From Planctomycetota bacterium (GTDB taxonomy: Bacteria; Planctomycetota; Phycisphaerae; SM23-33): a stretch of 33,924 nt of DNA. The notes under the pieces were generated by a model that saw only the letters and a program-made list of their open reading frames with translations, made no database searches and was not told where the DNA came from. Shown here in pieces: positions 24,151 through 32,800 of the stretch. The DNA lies in assembly GCA_029553505.1 (NCBI GenBank), contig JAKPKY010000092.1:1-33924 (forward strand). The letters run 5' to 3'. Both the position numbers and the translations under genes were made by a program. Within the stretch, counting starts at the first letter, position 1; each line of letters begins with the position of its first letter.

Positions 24151-25017
24151 TCAGGCCCGGCCCAGCAGCGTATGGGCGATCCGCACGCTGTGGCGCAGCG
24201 CGTCGTCGAGCAGTTCGTCCGGCACGGCATGGAAGGCGTTGTGGGCCTCGTAGGCGAAGGCGCCGCCGTAGCCCGCCTCGCGCAGGCCCGTGACCACGTC
24301 GGCCCAGTTCACGCCCGCTTTGCCGCACGCCAACGGCAAGAGGTGGTCGTCGCCGTTTCCGTCGTTGTCCTGCACGTGGAGCGCCTTCAGGTGCGATCCG
24401 AGCGAGGCGACGGCCCGGCGCTGGTCGAGTTTCATGATCCGCGCGTGTCCGGTGTCCCAGCAGAGGCCCACGAGGGGGTGGGCGAGTTCGTCCATCAGGT
24501 CGAGCAGGTCTTCGGGCACGCTGCCGAAGCGCCGGGGGCAGTCCGGCTTGTTGGCGTGAATGTTTTCGACGGCCAGCCCGACGCCCGCCCGCTCGCAGTG
24601 CGGAAGCAGGGAGCGGAAGAAATGAACGTTTCCTTGCAGGACGGCCTGGCGATGGGCACGGTCCCACGGTCCGTCCAGGGATCCGGGATGGAGCACCATC
24701 CACGGAACGCCCAGCCGGCCGCACGCGGCGATGGCGGCAGGGCAGAAATCCTGCTGCGCCTGGCCCTGTGGCGTCCTGTCGAAGAGGTTGAAGAACGGCC
24801 CGTGCGCCTGCGCCCAAGGGAGGTTGGCGGCCTGCGCGGCTTGTGCCAGCGCGTCCAGCCAGGCGCCGACCGCTCGGGCGGACCGGTCGGGCAGGCGGTT
24901 CCACTGATCGCTGAAGTTGAAGTCCAGCGCCTCGAACCCCGCAGCCGCCAGGCGCGGAATCAGGTCCGCCGCGGGCATCCGGTCGTTGGCCACGTTCAGG
25001 GACATCGAGATATTCAT
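24151..25017 (-). CDS. Xylose-isomerase-like sugar phosphate isomerase/epimerase
   Basis: A 288-residue TIM-barrel protein of the AP-endonuclease-2/xylose-isomerase-like fold (IolE/IolI/hydroxypyruvate isomerase relatives). Metal-site residues are recognisable: VLHPG, the Glu of LAVENIHANK, CWDTGHARI, ALHVQDNDG and the Glu of AYEAHNAF. It is cytoplasmic, with no signal peptide. Start ATG 25017 has GGAGGAG 8 nt upstream. It precedes larC on the same strand by 106 nt, but larC has its own promoter. The substrate is likely a sugar, polyol or related keto-compound; the window gives no pathway context. Confidence 0.88.
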   Translation of the reverse strand: MNISMSLNVANDRMPAADLIPRLAAAGFEALDFNFSDQWNRLPDRSARAVGAWLDALAQAAQAANLPWAQAHGPFFNLFDRTPQGQAQQDFCPAAIAACGRLGVPWMVLHPGSLDGPWDRAHRQAVLQGNVHFFRSLLPHCERAGVGLAVENIHANKPDCPRRFGSVPEDLLDLMDELAHPLVGLCWDTGHARIMKLDQRRAVASLGSHLKALHVQDNDGNGDDHLLPLACGKAGVNWADVVTGLREAGYGGAFAYEAHNAFHAVPDELLDDALRHSVRIAHTLLGRA

Positions 25018-25119
25018 CACTTGTCTCCTCCGATCCGTCGGAAGGGCGTATTGAACGGCCGGCGGAGGCCTTCCGCAAGAACCAACTGCCGTCATTTTGC
25101 CCCGCGGGCAATCGCATCC

Positions 25120-25148
25120 TTGACGCAGGGGACGGCGAAACCTACGAT
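25120..25148 (+). promoter_or_regulatory. Predicted promoter for the metallo-beta-lactamase-fold gene
   Basis: TTGACG (25120-25125), a 17-nt spacer and TACGAT (25143-25148). It implies a very short leader of about 10 nt before ATG 25165, and rules out the ATG at 25147, which lies inside the -10. Confidence 0.6.
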
Positions 25149-25164
25149 GCCGCCGGAGATCGGA

Positions 25165-26028
25165 ATGAAACTGAGGCCTTACAGTCTTTCGCAGTTGCAG
25201 ATCGACACGTTCAGCCTGGCCGGGTACAGCGTCGCCGGCGAGGAGTCGGTCATCATCGCGCCGGAGCTGGACAGCGTCTTCGACATCGGCAAGTGCCCGC
25301 GCGAGGCGCTGACGGTCAGCAACGTGCTGCTGAGCCACGGGCACATGGACCACGTGGCGGGGCTGCCGTATTGGTTCAGCCAGCGCGACTTCCAGGGCAT
25401 TCCGACAGGCACGGCCGTCGTGCCGGCGAACCTGGTCGATCCGATCCGCAGGCTGATGTCGGCCATGGGAGAGGTCGAAGGGCACGTGGCCCCGTACAAC
25501 CTCAAGGGCCTGTCCGACGGCGAGGATTACGAGATCCGTCGCGGGCTGGTGGCGCGGGCGTTCGCCACGCGGCACGTGTCCGGGTCGCTGGGCTATTCGC
25601 TGATCGACGTCCGGTACAAGCTCAAGGAGGAGTTCGCGCAGTGCGACGGCCCGCAACTGGTCGCGCTGAAGGAAAAGGGCGTGGAGATCAGCCGGCGGGT
25701 GGAAGTTCCCCTCGTGGCATATCTTGGGGACACGGCGCGGGGCAACTATTCGAATCTGGCGCACGTGGCCGACGCCAAGGCGCTGCTGCTGGAATGCACG
25801 TTCTTCGACGCCGACCACGTCAAGCGGGCGCGGGCGGGAAAGCACCTGCACGTCTACGACCTGCCGGAAGTGCTCGAGGGGATGAACAACGAGCACATCA
25901 TCCTCGTGCACCTGACTCGCAGGACCAACCTCGGGCTGGCGCGGAAAATCCTCCGCAAGACGCTCCCGGCGGCGGTGCAGGAAAAAATCACCTTCCTGAT
26001 GAGCCGCAAGTACGTCGAGGAAGATTGA
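25165..26028 (+). CDS. Metallo-beta-lactamase-fold hydrolase, RNase Z-like
   Basis: A 287-residue protein with the zinc motif HxHxDH as HGHMDH (58-63) after a strand LLSH, and later metal-ligand-type segments ATRHVSGSLGY, LGDTARG and HLTRRTN. The general plan, with YSLID and a late HLTRR-type His, is like tRNase Z (3'-tRNA endonuclease) and related ribonuclease Z-like hydrolases of plants and bacteria; true tRNA processing is not proven. The start ATG 25165 has GGAG 7 nt upstream. It is divergent from the epimerase and followed by 192 nt before the ECF sigma gene, without a visible terminator. Confidence 0.85.
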   Translation: MKLRPYSLSQLQIDTFSLAGYSVAGEESVIIAPELDSVFDIGKCPREALTVSNVLLSHGHMDHVAGLPYWFSQRDFQGIPTGTAVVPANLVDPIRRLMSAMGEVEGHVAPYNLKGLSDGEDYEIRRGLVARAFATRHVSGSLGYSLIDVRYKLKEEFAQCDGPQLVALKEKGVEISRRVEVPLVAYLGDTARGNYSNLAHVADAKALLLECTFFDADHVKRARAGKHLHVYDLPEVLEGMNNEHIILVHLTRRTNLGLARKILRKTLPAAVQEKITFLMSRKYVEED

Positions 26029-26100
26029 TCGTCGGTCGGGGGCTTTCTCTTCGGCGAATCGGGAAACCGCTTCGCACCTCTTGCTGGGGCGCCGGAAATC

Positions 26101-26129
26101 TTGCCGCGGCAACTTCATGGGTCTAGAGT
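26101..26129 (+). promoter_or_regulatory. Candidate promoter with palindrome upstream of the ECF operon
   Basis: TTGCCG (26101-26106), a 17-nt spacer and TAGAGT (26124-26129). A perfect 12-bp palindrome TTGCCGCGGCAA (26101-26112) covers the -35. The classic ECF signature (GGAAC with CGTC 16-17 nt later) is not satisfied: GGAAC at 26138-26142 is followed by CGTC after only 11 nt. Confidence 0.4.
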
Positions 26130-26220
26130 GGTTATAGGGAACGGACCCGGGGGCGTCCTAGGGATTGAACTTTTCGGCGCCGGCAGTCACGTATCCATGG
26201 AAAGCCAGACAGGACCACGC

Positions 26221-26691
26221 ATGGAGCAGATCGAGGCTCTGTATGCCGAGCACGGCTCGGACTTGCTGAGATATCTTCAGCGGGTGTTCGGTCACGCGGC
26301 CAGTTCCGAGGACCTCTTGCAGGAAACGTTCGTTCGCGCCCTGCTTGGCTGGCGGCGGATGAGTGAAGCGGTGTCGGCCCGGGCGTGGTTGTTCGGGATT
26401 GCCCGCAACGTCGGACGAGAAGCGGCACGCCGCCGCCGGCCCGAAATGCTGCCGTCCGACGTAGCCGCTCCCGCGGAATCGCCCGCGGACGAACGGCTGG
26501 ACCGGGTGCGAGCGGCGATGGTCATGTTGCCCGAGGAGCAACGGGAAGCGTTGGAGCTTCGGCTGACGGCCGGTCTATCGTATGAGGAAATCGCTTCCGT
26601 GACAGGCGTTCCGGTTGGAACCGTGCGATCGCGGTTGCATTATGCGGTCCGCCGGCTCAGGGACGCCGTGACGGATCGCTCGGGAGAGTGA
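26221..26691 (+). CDS. ECF-family RNA polymerase sigma factor
   Basis: A 156-residue sigma factor with region 2 (LYAEHGSDLLRYLQRVFG to the -10-binding AWLFGIARNVGREAARRR, about residues 7-75) and region 4 (LPEEQREALELRLTAGLSYEEIASVTGVP, VGTVRSRLHYAVRRLRDAV, about 101-152). There is no region 1.1 or 3, as normal for ECF. Start ATG 26221 has AGGA 6 nt upstream; an in-frame ATG at 26197 would add eight residues but has a poorer site. The next gene starts 3 nt after the stop and is probably its anti-sigma factor. Confidence 0.93.
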   Translation: MEQIEALYAEHGSDLLRYLQRVFGHAASSEDLLQETFVRALLGWRRMSEAVSARAWLFGIARNVGREAARRRRPEMLPSDVAAPAESPADERLDRVRAAMVMLPEEQREALELRLTAGLSYEEIASVTGVPVGTVRSRLHYAVRRLRDAVTDRSGE

Positions 26692-26694
26692 CGG

Positions 26695-27210
26695 ATGGAC
26701 GAGCAGGCCCTGGAACGGCTGATGATGGATCAGGCGATGGGCGCGTTGGATGCCGACACGGAGCAATTGCTGGCGCATCATCTGGCGCGCGATCCGACGG
26801 CGGCTCGGCAGGCCGAGGAATACCGCCAGGTCGTTCGTCTGGCCCGGCGGGTGTTGCGGGCTGGCGATGCGGAACCCGTCCTTCCCAGGTTGCAAACCGC
26901 CCGCCTGCAATGCATGGTTTCCCGACGGCGGCAGCGGCGCTACCTGACGGCAGCGAGCGCAATTGCCGCGATGCTGTTGATCGGGGCGACGTTGTTTTCT
27001 GTCGCGACGCGAACCTCGCCGCCGCAGCTGATGTCGGGCAATTCCGCAATGCCGATTGCCGCGGGGTCCTCTGCCTCGCCTCCGGTCTCGCAGGAAACGT
27101 CCGCGGGCGCCTTCTGGTCGGCCCGACGGTTGTATACGCAAACATCCCGCGGCGCTCCGCAATGGACGCTGGTGTGGAATTCCCCCGCATACGAACCTCG
27201 TGTGCCCTAA
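26695..27210 (+). CDS. Putative membrane anti-sigma factor
   Basis: A 171-residue single-pass protein. The N-terminal ~80 residues are helical and Arg/Ala/Glu-rich (about 1-80, likely cytoplasmic). One transmembrane helix follows at 84-105, then a short Ser/Pro-rich periplasmic tail. The order sigma factor then small TM protein, with 3 nt spacing, is the usual sigma/anti-sigma pair. The zinc-binding ZAS motif (HxxxCxxC) is absent; the only Cys in the N-terminal part is Cys73. GGGAG lies 9 nt upstream of the ATG. The call rests on position and topology, not on sequence identity. Confidence 0.7.
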   Translation: MDEQALERLMMDQAMGALDADTEQLLAHHLARDPTAARQAEEYRQVVRLARRVLRAGDAEPVLPRLQTARLQCMVSRRRQRRYLTAASAIAAMLLIGATLFSVATRTSPPQLMSGNSAMPIAAGSSASPPVSQETSAGAFWSARRLYTQTSRGAPQWTLVWNSPAYEPRVP

Positions 27211-27227
27211 CGCAAGGGAGAAAACCC

Positions 27228-28646
27228 ATGAACGCGATCCGAAACCTGTTCTGGATGGGACTGTTGGCTGTGAGTCTGACGGGCTGCTTGCCGCAGGAGC
27301 TCATTCTCTGGGCGCCGGACGGCAGCAAGGCCATGGTCCTGAGCAAAGACAAACTGTTCGTTTCCGACCCGCAGGGAGGCTTGACGGCTGTGGCGGAAAA
27401 CATCTCGGCCGCCAGTTGGATGAAAGACTCCCGGCGTCTCGTCGTGGTGCGGAAAGAAACCATGACGAAGTGGAAGGAACTCGCCGCGGTTCTTCCCGCC
27501 GACCGGCAGGCGGAGATCGCGAAACTGGCGGAAAGCCTCCGGCAGCAGTTGATGGCGAACAAGGGCGATCTGGGCCAGTTCCAGCCGACTGTTCCGCCGG
27601 AAAACTTCGGCGATCTGGCGATGATCCTGATGTACCTGCGCGACGAAGCGGCGGGGAACCTTCCCGAGACATTGGGCGAGAATTGGAAACCGATCGAGGA
27701 GTTGAAGATCGACCTGTGCCGGCTGACGACCTGCCCAGCCGTCGCCTCGGCCCCAATGGGCAAACCGCTGGCTGTCGCCCTGACCTGCCTCGAACCGCAG
27801 GCCTCCCCGGATGGAAAGGCAATTGCGTACCACGGCAGCATGATCGACAGGGCGATGGCGGAAAACGGTCTGGTGGTGGTCCCGACCGACGGCAGCGGTC
27901 CGCCCCGCGTGGTGGCGCAGCGGACGGCTGCCTGGGCCGGCTGGTCGCCGGACGGACGCCATCTGGCGTATGCGTCCGCCAATCTGCCCAAGTCCAGGGA
28001 CGGCGACACCTTGCGCTTGGGCACGATCAGCCGGTCGGAAATTATTGACGACACCGGCCGGATGCCCCCGTCCGACATGCCCTTCCCACGGGAAGACCTG
28101 GCGGGAATCCTCTTCCACGAAGAAGCCAAGGTAACGTGCCTTCCGGACGGGCGGATCCTGTTTTCCAGCGTGGAGTTGGACCTGCCGGCCACCACGGCCG
28201 ACATGCCGCAGCAGATGTCGCTGTTCTGCGTGAACCCGAAACAGCCGACCGTGACGCGCCTGTTGCCGCGCCAGGCCCAGGCACAACTGGTCGAACCGCT
28301 GATGTATTTCAGCGTCAGCCCGAACGGGAAGAGTGCGGCCATCCTCGGAAACAAGGGACAGGTGAGTGTGGTTTCGCTGGAGACCGGCAAGGCGCGGACG
28401 ATTGTTGAATCCCAGCCGAACGGCCCGAACTCTCTCGCGGTTCCGGTCTGGCGTTCCGATACGGAACTGACCTTCATCGCGCCGCCGAATTCGCACTTCA
28501 ACGACACCGGCCGTCCGGAGGTCGTCACCGTGGAATTGACCGGTCAAGGCCCGCCGACTGCCCGGTGTCTCAGCAAGGACTGGTCGCAGGAAGTCCGTCT
28601 GGGAATCCTGGAGCAGCCGAAACCGGAAACCCAGCCGGCAAAATGA
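27228..28646 (+). CDS. Lipoprotein with TolB-like beta-propeller repeats
   Basis: A 472-residue lipoprotein: lipobox LTGC at 17-20 after a hydrophobic signal. The mature protein carries several WD40/PD40-like strands with Pro-Asp/Asn-Gly turns (LWAPDGSKAMVLS, ASPDGKAIAYHG, WSPDGRHLAYAS, VSPNGKSAAILG), suggesting a propeller facing the periplasm. A helical insert lies at ~80-150 (KWKELAAVLPADRQAEIAKL). AAGGGAG is 7 nt before the ATG, 17 nt after the anti-sigma stop, so it is the third gene of the ECF operon. It may be a sensor or target of that system; the ligand is unknown. Confidence 0.85.
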   Translation: MNAIRNLFWMGLLAVSLTGCLPQELILWAPDGSKAMVLSKDKLFVSDPQGGLTAVAENISAASWMKDSRRLVVVRKETMTKWKELAAVLPADRQAEIAKLAESLRQQLMANKGDLGQFQPTVPPENFGDLAMILMYLRDEAAGNLPETLGENWKPIEELKIDLCRLTTCPAVASAPMGKPLAVALTCLEPQASPDGKAIAYHGSMIDRAMAENGLVVVPTDGSGPPRVVAQRTAAWAGWSPDGRHLAYASANLPKSRDGDTLRLGTISRSEIIDDTGRMPPSDMPFPREDLAGILFHEEAKVTCLPDGRILFSSVELDLPATTADMPQQMSLFCVNPKQPTVTRLLPRQAQAQLVEPLMYFSVSPNGKSAAILGNKGQVSVVSLETGKARTIVESQPNGPNSLAVPVWRSDTELTFIAPPNSHFNDTGRPEVVTVELTGQGPPTARCLSKDWSQEVRLGILEQPKPETQPAK

Positions 28647-28671
28647 GTCGCCAAGACGGGAATTTGCCACA

Positions 28672-28688
28672 CTTTTTCGATCAAAAAG
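28672..28688. repeat. Short inverted repeat CTTTTT-N5-AAAAAG
   Basis: A 6-bp AT-rich inverted repeat 26 nt after the lipoprotein stop and upstream of the exporter promoter. It is not followed by a U run on the plus strand, so it is no proper terminator; it might be a protein site. Confidence 0.3.
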
Positions 28689-28710
28689 CGTCCCGGCCGC
28701 CCCCGAAACG

Positions 28711-28719
28711 TGTTATATA
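28711..28719 (+). promoter_or_regulatory. Candidate extended -10 promoter for the exporter operon
   Basis: TGT-TATATA fits an extended -10 (TGn-TATAAT type); no good -35 is 16-18 nt upstream. It overlaps the perfect palindrome GTTATATAAC. The leader to ATG 28814 would be about 88 nt. Confidence 0.45.
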
Positions 28720-28813
28720 ACTGCCTCGGTGCACAAACCGGGTTCTAGACGGCACGCCGTGTCGGATGTGTGGTGGATTGACAGTGCGACAGCCAACGAT
28801 GCGAGGCAGACCA

Positions 28814-30526
28814 ATGCGGGGGTGGTGGATTCCGTGCATTCTCGCGGGCGTCCTTGCCGGCTGCACGCCGTCGCAGTATGCCCGGCAGGCGGACAAGGCG
28901 GCCTACGGAACGATCCGCGGGGCCCAGCAGGCGGCCCTGGGCGGGAGCGGGGACTTTGACGTCTCGTATCGCCCGTACGCCCGCGAGGCGACGACCCAGC
29001 CGGGCGAAATCCGCCTGGGGGACAAGCGAATCCCGCTGGGGGACAAACCCCCCGTCGTCCTGAGCTTCAACGACTGCCTTCAGATCGCCTTGCGCAACAG
29101 CCGCAGCTTCCAGACCCGCCGGGAGACCCTCTACAGCTCGGCCTTGACGCTCGCCAGCGAAAGCCGCACGTGGAAATGGTCGCTGCTGGAGGGCTCGCTC
29201 ACCGGCGCCGCCGAGCACCAGTTCACCCGCAACACCGGCGAGACCAACACGGGCTCCGCCGGGGCCGCCGCCTCGCTGACGCAGCGGTTCGTGGACGGCG
29301 GCATCCTGACGCTGGGCGCCTCGCTGGACCTCGCCAGCGACCTGGTCGGGTGGAAGGGCACGACCGTCGGGTCGCTGCTGGACGCCAATTTCACCCAGCC
29401 GCTGCTGCGTGGGGCGTGGCACGGGTTCGCCTACGAAACCCAGTTCCGGCGCGAGCGGGATTTCCTCTTCTCGATCTTCGACTATGACCGCTTCACGCAG
29501 ACGTTCGCGACAGACGTCTTCCGCCGGTACTACGAGGTGCTCCGCCAGCGCGACCAGCTCGAAAACGAGCGGGAGAACATCAAGCGCCTGGAGCAGACGC
29601 TCGCGCTGACGCGGGTGTTGGTCAAGGGCGGGGAGCGTTCGCCGATCGAGGAAGACCAGGCCGAGCAGAACCTGCTGGACGCGCGGGTGCGCCTGGAGCA
29701 GGACACGCAGGGCTACCAGGACGCGGTGGACGGGTTCAAGCTGGCGCTGGGCCTGCCGGTGGAGGCGCAGGTGGTGCTGGATTATCCCGGCGCGCTGAAA
29801 TCGCTGGGCGACGCGGGCCCGCGCCCGCTTCCGTTTGAGGAAGAGGAGGCGATGCGGGTGGCCATGTCGGTTCGTCCGGACGTGCTGACCGAGCGGGCCA
29901 AGGTCCGCGACGCGCGGCGCGACCTGGAGATCGCGGCGAACAATTTCCTTCCGCAGCTGGACGTCACCCTGGGCGCCAGCGCGCCGGGCACCGACCCGCA
30001 CAAGTTCGCGCGGGTGCGGTTCCACGACCACACGCGAACGGCGGGGGCCGAGTTCCAGTACGACCTCGACCAGACCGCCAACCGCGACGCCTACCGCCGG
30101 GCGATGATCGCCCTGGAGAAAGCCATCCGGGATTACGCGGAGTTCGCCGACCAGGTGCGCCTGGACGTGCGACAATCGTACCGGGCCCTGGTCCGCAACC
30201 AGCGGAGCTACGAGATCCAGCAGCAGAACGTGGTGATCGCGAAGCGCCGGCGAAAGCTGGCTTCGTTGCAGCAGATGGCGGGGGAGGCGTCGGCCCGTGA
30301 CGTGCTGGAAGCCGAAGAGGCCCTTCGCTCCGCGCAGAACGGTCTGACCAGCGCCCTGGTGAGCTACACGACCACGCGCCTGGAGTTCCTGGCGCAGCTG
30401 GGGATGATCGACGTGGACCCGGCCGGACGGATCGTGGAGCGGGCCGCGCCCCGGACGTTCGAGCGGATCGAGAAGCGATACCCGCAGACGCAGGCCGCGC
30501 AGACGGCAGGAGAACCCCGCAGATGA
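28814..30526 (+). CDS. TolC-like outer-membrane efflux lipoprotein
   Basis: A 570-residue outer-membrane factor. Start ATG 28814 gives a lipoprotein signal (MRGWWIPCILAGVLAGC; Cys17), with GAGG about 8 nt upstream; the ATGs at 28766 and 28799 have no ribosome site. The duplicated OEP architecture is visible: LSFNDCLQIALRNSRSFQTR (first helix-hairpin start), long coiled coil in YEVLRQRDQLENERENIKRL, then PDVLTERAKVRDARRDLEIA and a final long helix with VIAKRRRKLASLQQMAGEAS. It would form the outer-membrane duct of the exporter encoded downstream. Its stop overlaps the next start (ATGA). Confidence 0.9.
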   Translation: MRGWWIPCILAGVLAGCTPSQYARQADKAAYGTIRGAQQAALGGSGDFDVSYRPYAREATTQPGEIRLGDKRIPLGDKPPVVLSFNDCLQIALRNSRSFQTRRETLYSSALTLASESRTWKWSLLEGSLTGAAEHQFTRNTGETNTGSAGAAASLTQRFVDGGILTLGASLDLASDLVGWKGTTVGSLLDANFTQPLLRGAWHGFAYETQFRRERDFLFSIFDYDRFTQTFATDVFRRYYEVLRQRDQLENERENIKRLEQTLALTRVLVKGGERSPIEEDQAEQNLLDARVRLEQDTQGYQDAVDGFKLALGLPVEAQVVLDYPGALKSLGDAGPRPLPFEEEEAMRVAMSVRPDVLTERAKVRDARRDLEIAANNFLPQLDVTLGASAPGTDPHKFARVRFHDHTRTAGAEFQYDLDQTANRDAYRRAMIALEKAIRDYAEFADQVRLDVRQSYRALVRNQRSYEIQQQNVVIAKRRRKLASLQQMAGEASARDVLEAEEALRSAQNGLTSALVSYTTTRLEFLAQLGMIDVDPAGRIVERAAPRTFERIEKRYPQTQAAQTAGEPRR

Positions 30527-32067
30527 CGAAACAGAAGCGACAGATCGTCCTGATCGCAGCCGGCGCGGCGGTCCTGGCGCTCGGCGTGATCCTCTGGCTG
30601 GCGCTGCGCGACCCGCCGGAGGCGACGGACGGCGAAGTGCCGACCGTCCGGGTGCTCCGCGGACCGCTGCTGATCTCCGTGACCGAGGGCGGCGAAGTCG
30701 AGGCGGAACGGAAACGCATCATCTCCAACGAGCTGACCTGGCCGGTCATCATCAAGAAGGTCGTCCCCGAGGGCACGCTGGTCAAGGAAGGCGACGTCAT
30801 CATCGAGTTCGAGTGCAAGGAACTCATGGAAGCCATCACCCAGGAAAAGCTCAAGCTGACCGAGGCGGAAGCGGAACACCTCGAGGCGAAGGAGAACCTG
30901 GACCTGAAGAAGGAGGAGATGCGGATTCAGGTCAACAAGGCCCGGCAGGACGTCATCGACGCCGAGGCCGACCTGAAGCGCTACGAGGAAGGCGAATGGC
31001 CCGTCCTCCAGGGCGAGGCGAAATCGGCCATCGACATGGCCAAGCGGGACCTGGCGCTGGCCGAGGAAAAACTGAACTTCAAGCTCCAGGTCAACCAGGA
31101 CCCGGACCTCAACAGCCCGTACAGCAAGAACGAGATCGAGGCGGACCAACTCTCGGTGGACCGCCTGAAGAACTCGCTGGCGAAGGCCATCTCCGAGCGG
31201 GACATGCTGGTCAAGTACGACCATCCCCGCAAGCAGCGGAAACTGGCGCTGGCGCTGGAAGACGCGCAGGTCAACGACAAGCGGGCCTCCCTGGAGGCCG
31301 AGAAGGAAATCCGCAAGGCCGAGGCCACCGAAAAGGCGAAGAAGGAAACGCTGGAGACGCGCCGAACGACCCTGAAGGAGCTGGAAGAGCAGGCCGCCAA
31401 GCTCGTCGTGAAGGCGGAAAAGTCCGGCCTGGTGGTCTACGACACCGGGCGCGGGCGCCGCGGCGGAACCGACGTGGTGGTGATGGTGGGCGAGAAGATC
31501 AACCCGAACCAGCGATTGATGATGATCCCGGACATGTCGTCGCTCCAGGTCAGCACGAAGGTGTATGAGGCGCTCGTGGACCAGGTCAAACCCGGCGTTC
31601 CGGTGGTCATCCGCCTGGACGCCAAGCAGCGGATGGCGCTGAAGGGGCACATCGACAAGGTGGCCCCGCTCCCCGACAGCCAGAATCGCTGGCTGAACCC
31701 GGGGGTGAAGATCTACAACGTGACCGTCGCGTTCGACGACTCCACGGACGGGCTCAAACCGGGCATGACCGCGAACGTGGAAATGATGCTGGCCCGCCTG
31801 GAAAACGTGCTGTCGGTTCCGGTGGCGTGCGTGTTCACCGAGCAGGAAAAGACGTACTGCTACCGCCGCGGCTGGGGCAAGGCGGAGCGGGTTGCGGTGA
31901 AGGTCGGGCGGATGAGCGACACGCGCGTGCAGATCGTCGAGGGCTTGAAGGAGGGCGACGAGGTGCTGCTCGGCGCGCCGGTGGACGCCGTCCGCAAGGG
32001 CTCGGGGAAGAACGGCCAGGGCGGAAAAAACAAGTCGCGGCCGGCGGCGAACGGCAACGGCTCCTGA
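30523..32067 (+). CDS. HlyD/MacA-type periplasmic adaptor protein
   Basis: A 514-residue membrane fusion protein. One N-terminal helix anchors it (about 8-28). The lipoyl half with VPEGTLVKEGDVIIEFE (about 82-98) precedes a very long charged coiled coil (~100-300). The second lipoyl half is KSGLVVYD, followed by a beta-barrel with MMIPDMSSLQVSTKVYE and ALKGHIDKVAPLP, and ends with VEGLKEGDEVLLG. The long hairpin suits contact with the TolC-like partner. It is coupled by ATGA overlap to the upstream gene, and 25 nt separate it from the ATPase gene. The tail is Lys/Gly/Asn-rich. Confidence 0.93.
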   Translation: MTKQKRQIVLIAAGAAVLALGVILWLALRDPPEATDGEVPTVRVLRGPLLISVTEGGEVEAERKRIISNELTWPVIIKKVVPEGTLVKEGDVIIEFECKELMEAITQEKLKLTEAEAEHLEAKENLDLKKEEMRIQVNKARQDVIDAEADLKRYEEGEWPVLQGEAKSAIDMAKRDLALAEEKLNFKLQVNQDPDLNSPYSKNEIEADQLSVDRLKNSLAKAISERDMLVKYDHPRKQRKLALALEDAQVNDKRASLEAEKEIRKAEATEKAKKETLETRRTTLKELEEQAAKLVVKAEKSGLVVYDTGRGRRGGTDVVVMVGEKINPNQRLMMIPDMSSLQVSTKVYEALVDQVKPGVPVVIRLDAKQRMALKGHIDKVAPLPDSQNRWLNPGVKIYNVTVAFDDSTDGLKPGMTANVEMMLARLENVLSVPVACVFTEQEKTYCYRRGWGKAERVAVKVGRMSDTRVQIVEGLKEGDEVLLGAPVDAVRKGSGKNGQGGKNKSRPAANGNGS

Positions 32068-32092
32068 CGGCGGAAGGGACGAGAGGCGCGAC

Positions 32093-32800
32093 GTGGGCGA
32101 GGAACTGGTCGCATTCCGGGATGTCTGGAAGATCTACTCGGTCGGGCCCGAGGGCGTTCCCGCGCTGCGCGGCGTGAACCTGACGATCCGCCGCGGGGAA
32201 TACGTCGCCATCATGGGACGCAGCGGTTCGGGCAAGAGCACGCTGTTGAACCTGCTGGGCTGCCTGGACCGTCCCACGCGCGGACAGTACCACCTGGGCG
32301 GCGAAGACGTCTCGGGCATGAACGACAACCAGCTCTCCGAGGTCCGAGGGACGCACATTGGGTTCGTGTTCCAGAGCTTCAACCTCATTCCCGCCCTGAC
32401 GGTGGTGGAGAACATCGAGATTCCGCTGTTCTACCAGGGCATTCCGCGTCACGACCGGCATCCCCGCAGCCGCGAGCTCGCCCAGCTCGTGGGCCTGGGC
32501 GACCGCATGGAGCACCGCCCCACGGAACTGTCGGGCGGGCAACGGCAGCGCGTGGCGATTGCCCGGGCGCTGGCCAACGATCCGCTGGTGCTGCTGGCCG
32601 ACGAGCCCACCGGAAACCTCGACTCGCACACGACCGAGGACATTCTCGACCTGTTTGACGAACTGCACACCCGCGGGCGGACGATCATCATGGTCACGCA
32701 CGAGGACAGCGTGGCCGGGCGCGCCCAGCGGATCGTGATGCTGCGGGACGGGCAGGTCGAGTCGGAAAACCACCTGCTGGCGAAAGGGCCTCCGGAATGA
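32093..32800 (+). CDS. MacB-type ABC transporter ATPase
   Basis: A 235-residue ATPase of the LolD/MacB subfamily. Walker A GRSGSGKST, Q-loop FVFQSFNLIPALT, signature LSGGQRQRVAIARAL, Walker B VLLADEPTGNLD and the switch His in MVTHED are all intact. The start is GTG 32093 with AGAGG 6 nt upstream. Its stop overlaps the permease ATG (ATGA), so the two subunits are made as separate chains rather than fused as in E. coli MacB. It powers export of a peptide, lipid or drug substrate via the adjacent adaptor and outer-membrane factor. Confidence 0.96.
   Translation: MGEELVAFRDVWKIYSVGPEGVPALRGVNLTIRRGEYVAIMGRSGSGKSTLLNLLGCLDRPTRGQYHLGGEDVSGMNDNQLSEVRGTHIGFVFQSFNLIPALTVVENIEIPLFYQGIPRHDRHPRSRELAQLVGLGDRMEHRPTELSGGQRQRVAIARALANDPLVLLADEPTGNLDSHTTEDILDLFDELHTRGRTIIMVTHEDSVAGRAQRIVMLRDGQVESENHLLAKGPPE

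Noticed and set aside
26138-26156. ECF-type GGAAC/CGTC promoter before the sigma gene
   Set aside because: Only 11 nt separate the elements; about 16-17 are needed.
27207-28670. 487-codon minus-strand frame opposite the lipoprotein gene
   Set aside because: Antisense shadow; the plus frame has signal peptide, lipobox, repeats and an optimal ribosome site.
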